The notes under the pieces: model-generated | Databases searched by the model: none | What the model saw: only the letters and a program-made list of their open reading frames with translations | Told to the model about the DNA's origin: nothing | Made by a program: the position numbers and the translations under genes | In this document: positions 34,050 to 46,189 of the stretch, piece by piece | How the letters are laid out: each line of letters starts with the position of its first letter | Position numbering within the stretch: position 1 is the stretch's first letter | NCBI RefSeq assembly: GCF_040183065.1 | Contig: NC_091132.1 | Location: 162,822,102-162,886,101 of the forward strand | Reading direction: 5' to 3' | DNA length: 64,000 nt | From: Periplaneta americana | Taxonomy: Eukaryota > Arthropoda > Insecta > Blattodea > Blattidae

Positions 34050-34253
34050 TCATAGCTGCTGTTTCTTAGAAAGTGTATTTTCCTTCTCTAATTTCCATCC
34101 TCGGAGTTCTGAGAGTTGCTGTGTAATTTCATTACAGGTTGATCGATTCTCATATCGCCCATATATCCTGGTTCGATTCTTATTATAAGAGTGGTGTTGA
34201 TAACAGTAGCCATCTTTTATGAACAGTGGTTTATTCCTTTTTTGAAGTAATTA
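34050..34253 (-). pseudogene. FLYWCH-type zinc-finger relic
   Basis: Minus-strand peptide KPLFIKDGYCYQHHSYNKNR, then YGRYENRSTCNEITQQL and a stop at 34050. The F..GY.Y....S..K......C pattern is that of FLYWCH domains, which occur in some Mutator-like transposases and host proteins. It lies between GTCC arrays (left) and a GGAC array (right). Confidence 0.5.
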
Positions 34254-34411
34254 CTTTGCGATCAATACCTGATAATTTTAAGTAATACTAATGTATGCAC
34301 TTCCCTAGCAACACCTGTTCATTTTTGAGTTCTTTAGTACTTGGTGTTATATTCTTGGCATCTGTTTAAAATGTGCTTCAAATATCCGAATATCCAAAAT
34401 AGATCACGATT

Positions 34412-34493
34412 GGAAAATATGTATATTGGACTAAAGTTTGTGGATTAAAATATTTCTGGACGAAATGTTGGATTGAACGAAAATGTTTGGACA
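34412..34493 (+). repeat. Phased GGA(C) array, inverted relative to 33167-33335
   Basis: GGA-starting units at 34412, 34428, 34442, 34458, 34470 and 34489; 34428, 34458 and 34489 are full GGAC. Similar to the array at 55349-55496. Confidence 0.65.
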
Positions 34494-35072
34494 GACATTC
34501 TTGAAAGCTTTCTTTATCTTCAAACCTTTTCTCTCCCTTTCGTAGTAAAAAACAGTTATTTTAGATAATCTTGCCTGCATTTCATACAATGAAAATCTGA
34601 CAGGAAACACAAACTAAAAATGCAGTGAAAAAAGAACAGAGAGTCGAAAAGCTCCAGCTAAGTTGGCGTTGCGAGGGTAACACAATGTGTATGTACTGAC
34701 CGGAAAAATTTATTGCAAGTGTTGCAGCACTCGAATTACGCAGCAAGAAAAGCGGCAAACTAACATAATGTACAGGGATTGCAGCCATAGTAGAAATGTT
34801 GCTTATCAAATAAGTGACATGATCGTACTCTAAATGGGATCATGGTCCTCGAAGGACAGCAAAATAGTACAGGGGCATATATAGTAGGAGTTGCAGTATG
34901 TTAATTATCATTGTAACAATTATTTTTGAGAATCTTATGTAATTTCACTATTAAGATATATTCAGGTGTTAATAAGAATAACCACACAAATATAGTAGAA
35001 TTCATTCCCTACATCTTCATTAAATTAAGTTCTGAAAGAACGGAAGAAGAAAAACCAGCACAGTACACTAAC

Positions 35073-35155
35073 CTGTCAGTCAACACTTCATCCTCTTCTG
35101 AAGATACTTCCACATTCTGTTCCTGCTGAACTCTGTCCACATCGAACAAATCTTC
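35073..35155 (-). CDS. Gene B exon 3: acidic linker
   Basis: 83-bp exon, acceptor TTTTCCAG and donor AG|GTTAGT; 27 codons plus 2 nt, starting EDLFDVDRVQQEQNVEVSSE and ending EVLTD. Splicing to exon 4 restores the frame (AG+C). One codon shorter than gene A exon 3. Confidence 0.85.
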
Positions 35156-36002
35156 CTGGAAAATGAGTAAATAATGAAGAAAGCTTTAACTGACCATCTG
35201 AGGCTTTGGTTTCGTATGTCACAAACCTGTGTTTGAAACCTAATTAAGACTTTTCAGTAAGGTTGTTATGACTTTTATAAGAAATAGAATTGGTTCCCCC
35301 CTAACTGCTTTGAATTACATCTTTTCAAAAATTCTCCCAAAAATTCTGGTTTTTGCTTGTATTGAAACGCACTGGAGGCAAGTTGCAGCTTTGAAAATAT
35401 CATCATCTGATGTATAATTGTGTTACAAAATACGTAACTAGAATTTGTTACGATATTTGATGTAAATAAACAGTAAAAAATTAAATACTGACACATAAAT
35501 ATATTTGGCTCTATATATCATTGCTCAAACTTTGATATCCCCCAAAAAGACAGACTCTCTAATATGTGTACTTCTAAGATAAATAGCAGAAAATAACGGT
35601 TTTGCCCCCAAACATGCAAATTCGCTTTATTCAATTATACTATAAAATTATATGTAACGTAAAATGTCTCCAGGGCTTGAGAAGATTCACAACTCGAAAA
35701 CGAATAAGGAACAGAACGTGAAATTTATCACCATTGTGGAACATTGCAAGCTAATAAGGAACTGTTTTCATACACGTAAAGAATGTCATGGCAGTTCGAA
35801 GTCCGCAACAAAGGTTATTAATGCCGATTTTTATAACTCTAAGTCCAAGAAATTATAAAAATATATGGATTAAAATATATACAAAATGCAGAATGAATCA
35901 ATTGCGAGCAGATGATAGCTACTGAACAACTGAAAAATGGGGCGTATTTTCACAGATTTGTTTATTACAAAATAGAACGAAATCCTTTATAAACGAAACT
36001 GT

Positions 36003-36089
36003 CTTATTATTATTATTATTATTACTACAACTGCTATTGCTACTGTTGTCATCATCATTATTATTATTATTATTATTACTGTTATTATT

Positions 36090-36124
<35 letters not shown>

Positions 36125-36150
36125 TACTATTATTATTAATATTATTTTAA
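36003..36150. repeat. (TTA)n-rich microsatellite
   Basis: Interrupted trinucleotide tract in gene B intron 2. With the tract at 38727-38790 it brackets a 2.5 kb stretch missing from the paralogous intron of gene A, where a single tract exists. Confidence 0.9.
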
Positions 36151-36303
36151 TCCTACTTGTCTGTGGTGTAATAATCATGATGATGATCAGGAACACATTC
36201 TTCCATACTGTCTATCCATAAACCACAAAAGAAGTAAATTAAAATCATCAGTACAGTTGCAAAAGACACAGCCCTGTAGTATATATTGACTAGACCTCAA
36301 CTC

Positions 36304-38600
36304 TGGCTACTAAAGTGCTTTCGGAATAAGAAGGCATATAAGGCGGAGCTAGTTCAGGCCGGTCTATCTCGACTAGCCAGTGACAGTGAAGCGGTGTTGC
36401 CTAGTTAAATCGTCGCGAAGTCTCGCTGAAGCATCGCGTATTAGTTTCTTTCTTGCGCGCACAATATTTATGGCTAGGAATGAATTTTAAGCTGTGCCAT
36501 TCGATAGAGCTACGAATTCTGAATCCAACAGTACAAGAATGACAATTATATGTTAACTGGGTCGCGTGTTATCGCTTTAAGACTAAACAGAGATATCCAA
36601 CCTACAATATACAGGATATTTTGCTCTGAAGTCCCTCTCTGTAAACGAAGATAGATTCTGTTTTCTGTTTTCAAATTCAGACGTGGATAGTTTTCCCTTG
36701 TGTAGTGTGTAACTTACCGTAACAATGTCTCTTGAAGGTATTGCAAGTGGCTCTGATGTTTCATCTGTTATACGCAAAAGGATAGTTCTACACTCACAGG
36801 CGAGGAGTACTGATTTTTTGTATATACTGCTTATGATGCAGTGCGTGTCAGTTTTTCACAAACAAAGAATTTGACTGCAGAGGCGTGTGGTTTAGAAGTA
36901 CTGTACATAAGTTATCTTGTATTCTTGGATAGGGCAAAGAGACAATTCAAATAGGTGGTATACCAGTATTTACCTCTCCTGGAAAATAACGCAAAATAAA
37001 CGTGATAATTATTTGGATGATTTTCAGAACCGTGTACTACTTCATCGTATGATATTTTAAATAGACTATAGTAGTACTATGTGTTAGCAGTGCCATTATA
37101 GAACTTAGAAAGCAAGAAGAAAGCTGAGAATAACCAAAGATACGATTTCCGCTTTTCATTGCAATATTATAGTGGTATATGACGAAATATTGCTTAAACG
37201 TATGAGATATTTGATTGATATTGTAAACATAAACACTCTTGCCTCTTTTTCGATGAGTTATACGAAGAGTATTAACAACGTTCTTCCTTAAGAGCATTTA
37301 AAAACTTTATAAGATAAGCAATTTAATTACATTTCACTTTTAAAATAAATACAGGCATGCTAGAAACGAGAAGATTTTACAATTTCGAAGCTCAATTTAT
37401 ATTTTAAAAACCTCGCGTTATATATAATATAGGTCTATTACATTGTATACGTTTTTCTAATATACAAATTTACCTTCAATATATTAACGATATTATTGGG
37501 TTATGGTTTTCACATTCACTAACTACCTCCGCTCGTAGGATATGCCACAGGCCAGAATGATAGAACATAGAACCCTGGACCTCAAGGTAGGTATAAGCCT
37601 GAGGATTAAATTAAATTAGATAGGCTTGATTTAACAAAGTAAAAGAAAGTAATCTTCAATTTCAGTATGAGTACTGAATTAGACCTACATATCAACAGAT
37701 ACGCTTATATTCTTATAGCCGGATTCTTAGCCAGAATATAGAACCTTGGACCTCTAGATACGTAACAGTTAGAGAATAAAATTGAATTAGATAGACTTAG
37801 TTATACAGAGAAAAATAAAATAATCTACAGTTTCAGTATGAATACTGAATTATGTATGAACACATAATTATTATGCTTATGTTGCATTATAACCGGATTC
37901 GTAACCAGAATATAAAACGCTGGACCCTAAGTAAGGTATAAGCTAGAGAATTAAATTAAATTATATAGGCTCCATTTAACAGAGGAAAAATAAATTACTT
38001 TTCAACTTCAATATCAATACTAAATTACGCATCTACAAACATGTTAACGTTTTCTTATCGCTAGATTCATAGGCTGCCTCTACAAACAAACTGTATCTCA
38101 TCTTTCCTCTGGAGAAATAAACAATAATAAATTGAGCACTGCTGTACAAAGAAGTCTGAACATTTGGGTAAAGTTTCTCGCCCTTAATTTTTTTCAGGAG
38201 ATAATTTCCACATGTCAGATAGTGCAATACAATATGCAGCATTCCTTTTTTAAATTAAGACATTCTTTGTTTGACATTAGCAAAGTAAATTTCTACATAT
38301 GTCACTTTATTTCGCAAGTTAGTGACTCCAAGATCTACTGATCTGTGAAGCGAAGAATAATAATTGGGATGAAAATTACTTCAGTAAGAGTAATTATATT
38401 TAAACATTACACATCATGAGGGAACAAGTCTCGACCCGTCCGCTCGCTGCACCCAGCAGCGACTGATACTGATATTTTCTGTCCTTATCTGTTGTCTCTG
38501 TCTTCCACGTCTCGTGCACCGTGTGACAACGCCGTACTGCTGCTATCACTCGATTGGCGTAGGCCATATGCCTTCTTATTCTGAAAGCGCTATAGCAACA
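36304..38600. mobile_element. Unclassified 2.3 kb TIR element
   Basis: Imperfect ~36-bp TIRs share GAATAAGAAGGCATAT with flanking GCTTTC blocks (36304-36339; 38566-38600 inverted). The interior is AT-rich with a three-unit tandem repeat and no recognisable protein; the longest frame (37297-37037, minus) matches nothing I know. A TSD was not resolved. Confidence 0.6.
37552..38075. repeat. ~175-bp tandem repeat, 3 units
   Basis: Units begin CCAGAATATA/CCAGAATGAT at 37552, 37731 and 37905 and are clearly diverged, so the expansion is old. Confidence 0.85.
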
Positions 38601-38726
38601 GGCATCTATAATGGACACCGATCAAAATACCCCTTATTTCTCATGAAAAGCAAAAACTGAATACATTACAGTGGACTATAATGGACTTCATGTTGTCAGC
38701 AAACAGCTGGATACATTAAAAGACGG

Positions 38727-38789
<63 letters not shown>

Positions 38790-38790
38790 T
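38727..38790. repeat. (TTA)n microsatellite
   Basis: About 20 TTA units in gene B intron 2. Confidence 0.95.
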
Positions 38791-38799
38791 TCTTATAAA

Positions 38800-40916
38800 C
38801 TCATTTCTTAGCAAACTGGGTGAACTTCAAAATCTTTTGTCAGTTTTGAATAAACTTATGCTATATCAGTTTGAACCTATGTTTCAAAGTCTAACATACT
38901 AATTGCTACACCAGTACAACAAAGGAAAGTTCTATAAAGTCCAAATAAAATCCCGTGATGTAACATTAACTTTCCCCGTGCATTCCAGATAATTCACTGT
39001 TACCAACAGAATTATACATTTGTTTATTATTATACTATTTACAATGTAAAAATCAAAGCTGCCAAATTTAGAAAGCATTGGAAAAAAGAGAACAGTTAAT
39101 AATGTTCAAGATTGTTAATATAAGGTGACCAGACATTCCAATTTGGCCGGGACAGTACCGGTTGTCTGATTCATGTCCCTTTGTCCCTACCAGGTTCAGC
39201 TGCCATGCGAAAAAGGTCCGGTTTTCTCAAGTCAAATGAAGTGACCAAAGATTTAAGATTCTAAATGTAAATGTTTAACTTTCAACATTAGTGAATAGTT
39301 ATGAAGGAGTGTAGGCGAAGTTAGCATGCTAGTGTTAGGTTAAGTATTGGAAAAAAGAACTCACGTCATGACGTAACAATGTTTCTCGCATTTCATCAAG
39401 TAAACCCAATACAAAAATGAGTCAGTAGTAAAATTCCTAGCATGTCAGACATGACATTCTGTATTCAATAATACAGGGACATCATTTTATTTCTACTATC
39501 ACTTCTAATAATAGGCTGGCTATAACTTTGGATTAATGACTGAGAACTGGAAAAAACGATTGCTATCTCCTTCCACGACTGCAGTTCGATGATACTGGCA
39601 TAAAATACAAACAAATCACTTTACTAGGTATAGGAGGAAAGAAAATTAGTTCACCCATTTACGTAAACTAGGAAATATCGCGATTTTGTGTTTGTATTTT
39701 CCAATAGAATTTCTCTTTAATCAAAATATAGTATAGTATTAACAATAAGTGAGTTTTCTCACGAATTGAGCTATCCAGTCGGACGTATTCATTATGCAGT
39801 GTATATTATACTGACTACAACATTTTAGCATACAATAAAGAGTGTGAATCTAAATTGAAAAATAATCATTATATAGATATTTGGACACATTTTTTAAAAT
39901 GGTGGCCGTTGATTTCCATACATGCTTCAGTTCTTTTCTGCATATTATCGCACTATAGACTATTGTACGTAATTCCAATTACCGGTAGCAGTTTGTTCCT
40001 TCGTAATAGTAACTCATGTTGAAATAATTCTGTACCTACCCTATAAAAGAGTACCTTAGGTACTGTAAATTAAGTCTTCATTCTTCCCGATCTCAAAAGA
40101 TAAAATTATACAGACATGCCGAGTATTGTCCATCCAAATGATTCTGTCGCAGGGTCGTAGACATGAGGGGGGGGGAATCACATGACAGTTTATTACTTAA
40201 CGAGGCCCTTTTATTTTACTTATTTTTAACAGTTGTATAATATTACGTAGACTTCCAATTCCTAACAGAAATTAATATTTTCAGAAAAGAGATAAGACAG
40301 ACCAGCCATTAGCTTTTACAGAGGGTCGAGCAGAAGTGTGTGGGGAGGAAACTAGGATGCGACGTAGGCAAATGGACGACAGTACAAGTACGAAAATATA
40401 ATTCAATATTGAAATCTCTTTCGTCACTGGAAAACGCGAATATTTTTCTGGAACATACTATACTCACTAACTCAGTACTGTTAACTATGACTGTAAGGCA
40501 ACTTTGACTGCATATGCCACCTTGGTTCTGTGTGGGATTGGAAGTTCACTAGTAGAGGAGGTGGGAGTGAAGTACATTTAAAAACTAAGGTACAATAAAA
40601 ACTGAAGTAAAAGTAAATTGATGTCCCGGTATAATATGGCATGTTGAATCAATTTTGCAACCATAAGATTATTTACGTTTTCATGGCTCATAAGTTGAAG
40701 CCCCTGTAAGTGCAGAAGGATAGAGGGAGCAAGAAGTAATTATGTAGTATTTTGTACCTGAATCGGCAAAATTACAACCAAGAGGGGGATCTTGTGATAG
40801 TTACCTATTTGGTCCCAGCTTGGACTCTGAGGAATGTGGTCCCTTATGTTAATGGCTATGACATACTTAAAATAAGCACTACTGGTACATCTGCATATTA
40901 ATAGTGAACTACTTAC
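38800..40916. other. Gene B intron 2, right part; no gene seen
   Basis: 38800-39130 aligns loosely with gene A intron 2 near 14375-14660. At 39124-39220 TGACCAGACATTCC and GGTCCGGTTTTC resemble an hAT-type miniature element end, unconfirmed. A G9 run lies near 40168. Confidence 0.4.
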
Positions 40917-41054
40917 ATCAACTTCAGACTTCACCATAGGAAAGGTAATAGGCACTGAAATGTGTTCAACTTTTATCTGTGATTTGAGATCCCAGCAGTG
41001 GTCCACGCATTCCGTCTTCATACCCGTCACTTCCAGATGCGATAAATTGCCTTC
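40917..41054 (-). CDS. Gene B exon 2: SUMO-motif-rich region
   Basis: 138-bp exon, acceptor TTTTCTGTAG, donor GAT|GTAAGT. Begins EGNLSHLEVTGMKTECVDHC and ends MVKSEVD. Carries IKVE and VKSE motifs; the IKSE of gene A is LKSQ here. Phase 0 at both ends. Confidence 0.9.
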
Positions 41055-41707
41055 CTACAGAAAATAAAGTCATCTTGGATAAAATTATTGACCTATTTTA
41101 AAGTACAATATATGTGTAATAACTTACAATCTAGTTCTGCTTGGCAATCACTGACTATTTCAACATAGACAACAAATTAAAGAGGAATACAGAAGGCAGA
41201 ATAGGAACTAGATCATAAGAGACACAGGTAACGTCTGATAAAAGGCTAGGGTTCCTTCCGAAAATACTTTACATAGGTACTACAATAATACTGTATGTGT
41301 AACAGACGCTGATTTAGATCCTATACAATCTGTGTAAATGTTTTTCGAAGAAGAATATTTGATTCATAAGGACAATACCGAAGTGGAACTGTGTGCTAGT
41401 TATGTGAGCAAATTATCGCTCACAATATATCCAAGATTGTTTTAAATATGCTACAGAGATGACAAATGTAACCATAGCAACTTTACAGTATTTCGCCATT
41501 AACAGCTACTTGGAAGAAATTCCTAATACTATCAACGTGTAAGAGCTAACTGCTAGCATATTACCACTTTATCCACAGCAGAAGTGAAAGATCCTACGGT
41601 GAAGCACTCTAATTTAGTCTACTGAATATAAAGTGCAAAATGTATATTTTTCTTGCACTGTCAAGCAAACAGATAAACAAAATAGATAGTGAGTCTTTTC
41701 AGTTTAC

Positions 41708-41808
41708 CTCTGATAAAGTGTTATTCTCCCCTATTTCGTAGGGGTCATCCTGTTGTTGTAAGTCCAATGGATCAGAGTCAGGTTCCATCTTGATCACATC
41801 CATCACTA
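41708..41808 (-). CDS. Gene B start exon
   Basis: 101-bp exon: acceptor TTTTTTTCCAG, untranslated TAGTG, ATG at 41803, MDVIKMEPDSDPLDLQQQDD to TLSE, donor GAG|GTAAAC. The start is chosen because the paralogous exon of gene A has the same ATG, length and acceptor. An untranslated exon must lie to the right. Confidence 0.9.
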
Positions 41809-42262
41809 CTGGAAAAAAAGGTTGCATAATTGGCAGTGATTGACACAAAATGAGCTGTGATGAAACACTTATTTCAATTTGCTATCACAGAACTAATTTA
41901 ATTTTCTAAACATGTCGGTAAGTAATAATGTTACATAGTAATATGATCATATTCCTCAACCACCCAGGCATGGTCACTCTGGCCTTTGCGGTTGGTCACA
42001 CTGCTTATATCTCCATTTAAAATTTAATTGCGCAGCTGTGATTCTGTGCAATTGTTTATTGTTGTTGATAAAGACCTCTGTCATAGGGGTTTGTTTGTAA
42101 CTGCCTCTGGCAGTATTTTATTGCATTTATATTATTTCGGGCAGTATGGCAGACCATGCCTGGGTGCTCACTGACTAGCAAGCCTTCTCCTTCGTATAAT
42201 GTGAATTTGAAAATCCTAAGATCATAAATAACAAACGTGGCTCTTCGAATGCAGTGAATGTA

Positions 42263-43152
42263 CACTGGTGGCCATAATTCTGGAAACTTTTTGTTTTTGT
42301 ACTGAATTATTATAACATCTGCATTGATTCACAGATTTATACAATTGAAAATGTTACTCATGACTGTTTCGTTAATTATGGGGTTATAATAAAGGTATTA
42401 TATTAAATCCTGAATATTTTAACAATAAATAATCATTACTATGTGGGAAATTATGTTTTTGTCGTTTAAGATCTAAATATTAATTTCAGATTTCATTATA
42501 ATTTCCCATTATTTACTGTAATAAAAACTGGCCCATTTTATATTTTAAGATTATTGTTCATCGGTAGAAGCATTGTTGAGCACTGTTAGCATAAAATGTG
42601 GACATTATTATTGTGTTTCTATCATTAGTCTGACTTAAGATTTCGTTAGGTTAACATCTGATTGCTTTACAACAAATTTTATTGATCATTTTATCACAAT
42701 GGATCCACGAAAGGACTGGACACCTTCTAGGGCAGTCACGCTTCGAGAAGAAGGCTACACATTCAAGGAAATTGCAAGAAAATTTGGTAATGGTGCTACA
42801 GTGTCTGGCATCCAGAAGGTATGGCAGAAGTACAAATCCACAAAATCTTGTAAAGGAACACTTAGGGCTGGTAGAAAACCTAAAGTAAGTACAAGAGATG
42901 TGAGGCAGATTTGTCGATTACTATTGAAAGATCAAAGGAACTCTTCTAAACGACAAGAATATAATTTCCCACATAGAAATGATTATTTATTGTTAAAATA
43001 TTCAGGATTTAATATAATACCTTTATTATAACCCCATAATTAACGAATCAGTCACGAGTAACATTTTCAATTGTAAAAATCTATGAATCAATGCAGATGT
43101 TATAATAATTCAGTTCAAAAACAAAAAGTTTCCAGAATTATGGCCACCAGTG
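42263..43152 (+). mobile_element. Tc1-type element with 192-bp TIRs
   Basis: Begins CACTGGTGGCCATAATTCTG and ends with its inverse; TA on each side (42261-42262, 43153-43154). The arms 42263-42454 and 42961-43152 match over 192 bp. The ~500-bp centre retains only the DNA-binding part of a transposase. Non-autonomous, apparently recent, since the arms are nearly identical. Confidence 0.9.
42699..43031 (+). pseudogene. Truncated Tc1 transposase: helix-turn-helix only
   Basis: ATG 42699 gives MDPRKDWTPSRAVTLREEGY then TFKEIARKFG (first helix-turn-helix), GRKPKVSTRDVRQICRLLL (start of the second), then reads into the right TIR for its last ~25 residues. No catalytic domain. The open frame is intact for 110 codons, so a DNA-binding fragment could be made. 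Confidence 0.75.
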
Positions 43153-43159
43153 TAAATGC

Positions 43160-44160
43160 TCCTAATTTCAACAGTACTATATCACGATGGTATGAGGACG
43201 ACAAAGGAAGTAGCCTCTTATGATCTCGATTGCAACGAAGATTTCGTGATAGTAAGCGAGCATGTGTCAGAATCTGAGTTAGAGCTGAGTGATGTTAGTG
43301 AGAGCGATGATCAAAATATGAATGATGATCTTCGGGTTCACGAATAATGTGTCTCACATTCCAAGAAAGAATAGGACTGTCGTTCAGGTATCCTCCATGC
43401 ATCACTCAAATCTTTTTGATGATGTAAGTGATAAATCAGAAATTATTGCATGTTATAACTTGACTAATGGTGACATGAAGTGTGCACAAAATAGCTGTGG
43501 TCGCCGAACCAGACGCTGGCCTACGGCCATATTTTTTTTAGAATTCTTCACATTAGCACAATTAGTGCATTTATCATGTACAGTTCCTACAATGACAACG
43601 AATTAATTTCCAGAATGTTTTTATCATGAAGAATCTTGAAAACGTACTCGTAACTCCCGATATGCATTATTAGAAACAACAAGTTCATTACTTTTGAAAC
43701 CCGAGTCTCCAGCAGAAGACTCTTTGGCTCTAAAACGGCTGTGTCATCATTTGAAGAGGAACTTGAGAAGCAGAAAAATTTCTATACCTGTCCGCCAAAG
43801 AAGCAACAGAAAAGAGCATACATTTGTCATTGTTGCAGGAAACCTCTCTGTTTGGAGTGTACAGTGAGGACATGCTTGTCCACACCTGTGGAGTAACGGC
43901 TAACGCGTCTGGCCGCGAAACAAGGTGGCCCGGGTTCGAATTCCGGTCGGGACATATTACCTAGTTGAGGTTTTTTCCGAGGATTTCCCTCAACTCAATA
44001 TGAGCAAATGCTGGGTAACTATCGGTGCTGGACCCCGGATTCATTTCACCAGCAATATCACTTTCACTTCATTCAGACGCTAAATAACCTGAGATGTTGA
44101 TACAGCGTCGCAGAATAACCCACTAAAAAAAAAAGAGACATGCCATAACTGCAATGGCAC
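43160..44160 (+). pseudogene. piggyBac transposase remnants
   Basis: An acidic N-terminal piece (VSESELELSDVSESDDQN, about 43250-43345) is followed at once by C-terminal blocks: KNRTVVQVSSMHHSN, RRTRRWPTAIFF, then QKRAYICHCCRKPLCLEC (43790-43865), continuing after the SINE as TCHNCNG. The missing middle includes the catalytic core. Frameshifts throughout. Confidence 0.65.
43876..44135 (+). mobile_element. SINE family 1 copy in the piggyBac cysteine-rich region
   Basis: TSD GGACATGC (43868-43875) / AGACATGC (44136-44143). Head CCACACCTGTGGAGTAACGG, B-box GGGTTCGAATTCC, tail CAGCGTCGCAGAATAACCC plus A10. Confidence 0.92.
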
Positions 44161-44690
44161 ACGGTAAGGAAAAATTGAAGTAAGTGAAAAGAAGATCCCA
44201 AATAAATATATGTAAATTGCAATGTTTCAGTGTATCCTAAAAAATATATTACATTTTTAGAATTTGTAGTTTTATAACAAAAGGACGTTCTTGTTAAAGT
44301 AAAGACCAATTATGTACTATGCAGGGTCTAATCTGAAGATTAACATCGAAAAATGTGTAAAAGTGCAAGAAAAAAATCACAGAATTGATCATTTTGAAAA
44401 TCCCTTTAATTTTAACAACATTTATGACAGCCTTAAATATTATCAAAATAGTATCTTTATATTATTCATTTAAATAATTTCAATGTGACAATCTTGTTTC
44501 AGACATATTGAAATATATCTGGAATAATTTTCAGTAGTCTGTGCTGTTTTGTTATTTTTATATATATTTTTTTTCTCAGCGGTCTCTGTGACCATGTCTG
44601 GGTGAGTGTGCAACTTAATTTAGACCTGGGTGGTTAAGGGATATTTACTAATCTGTAATTCTGACGAAAAATCAACTACATTTATTTTCG

Positions 44691-45291
44691 GTCTTACTAA
44701 TAAAAACTCTAAATATACAGACGTTTAACTGTCTTATACTTATACAATGAGTAGCTCGTTTATAAGTCGTGTGTAAATTCCTTACTAATAATCACTACAT
44801 ACGTCGTGTATAACAGTATGACTGTTACATAGCTACGTCATAGTTTCGTCATTACTTCGTTACGAAAGGTAATAGAATATCTGAGGTTCTCTATTGCATC
44901 CGGTAGAGGGCTCTAGTGTGGCGTGTTAAATATCGATAGTACAACTGGCTCTAATCGATTACCACACTACATTTTGGTCAAAGAGTACAAGCTACAGCAA
45001 TATTATTCTTATTATTCTGTGCTCTTTGGTTTGTTCTTCTGTGGTTACAAGGTAACCATCATCATAAAATGACAGTCGATACGAACAGCTGTTAGAGGGG
45101 CGGCCATTTTTTCGCTATATACAACGCTTAAACAAGGGGTTTCGTGTATATAACTACTGCAAAGCAATTCCCATTGTATAGTTACAGCCTGTTTATACGT
45201 CCATAGCTTGTTCACGGTTTATTAGTAACGTTTTCTGTCTCAACTCTGCATAAGTCTCGTATAAAAACTATACACGGTTTATTAGTAAGAC
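44691..45291. mobile_element. Miniature TIR element, 601 bp
   Basis: 14-bp TIRs GTCTTACTAATAAA at both ends. Internal AAACTATACACGG repeats near the right end. No coding and no clear TSD. Confidence 0.6.
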
Positions 45292-45834
45292 TGTTTATGT
45301 ACAGACAATGTACTTGAAATATATTAACGAGTCTATAATATGGTACTGATTTTACCATTGTTTTTGGCTAAATTAAATGGCTGTGCTAAAGGATTCATGT
45401 TATTCCCATATTACATATTGGGATCACTTTGTACCGGTCAGTGTAACTTTGTACCTGTTCCCGATTTTATACAAGATTTAATTTCACATATCCTAAGTGT
45501 GATAGGGTCTATATCTTTGGTGCTTAAGCCCATCTCCATAACCCAAAATCTCTATGCCTTGCTTTCTATCTATTATGTCCGGTCCCTGAAGAATATCTAA
45601 GGCTCCAAGTGGTAAATATTATATTCTGTTTATAGTAGCTGGTTTATGTACGATTTTCAGCTATATATATTTTATGTATATAATTTTATTTTACCATTAC
45701 AATTATTATAAATGTTAATGCTCATTCTCTCTTCTTTAAAATACAATAATAACCTAGTTGACATAAATAATTCCATGTCCTGCAAAACTCATAAAATTAA
45801 TCCGACAGTGCTGTTTTGGTTCGATTCCAGGGTT

Positions 45835-46185
45835 ACTTTGTGCCAACAAATAAAAACAGATAATGTTCAGTCATATGACTTATTGTAATCTAAATTGCTA
45901 TGGTAATTACTTAACACAATATTATTATTAACAGTTTGAACGTTTTCGCCGAATCTTGGCATCTTCAGACATAATTAGTTCACATCTTATGAAAACATTG
46001 GAATACATATTAAAATGTGTTAAATAATGTAAGGAATCTTGCAGTTAAAAGTTAAAAACATCAAAAAGATAAAAACAATTATACATATGAAGTCACTATA
46101 TATTTCATATAATTAAGCATATTTAACTAAAACCAGTGCAAATGTGTGGCGAATATTATCTGTTTTCATTTGTTGATACTTGACT
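45835..46185. mobile_element. Miniature TIR element, ~350 bp
   Basis: CAACAAATAAAAACAGATAA near the left end and its inverse (one mismatch) near 46160-46182. Contains GCCGAATCTTGGCATCTTCA, similar in style to Penelope-like ends. Boundaries approximate. Confidence 0.5.
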
Positions 46186-46189
46186 TACT

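Larger units (their letters stand above)
41955..44644 (+). mobile_element. piggyBac-type element, internally deleted and twice invaded
   Basis: Ends share CCTCAACCACCCAGG (left) and inverted CCCTTAACCACCCAGG (right, 44629-44644). Internal CATGGTC/GACCATG..TGGGTG repeats sit near both ends (41966, 42151, 44590). The flanks are ATAT rather than a clean TTAA. It contains piggyBac C-terminal coding (43160-44160), a Tc1 element (42263-43152) and a SINE (43876-44135). It lies in the presumed 5' intron of gene B. Confidence 0.65.
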
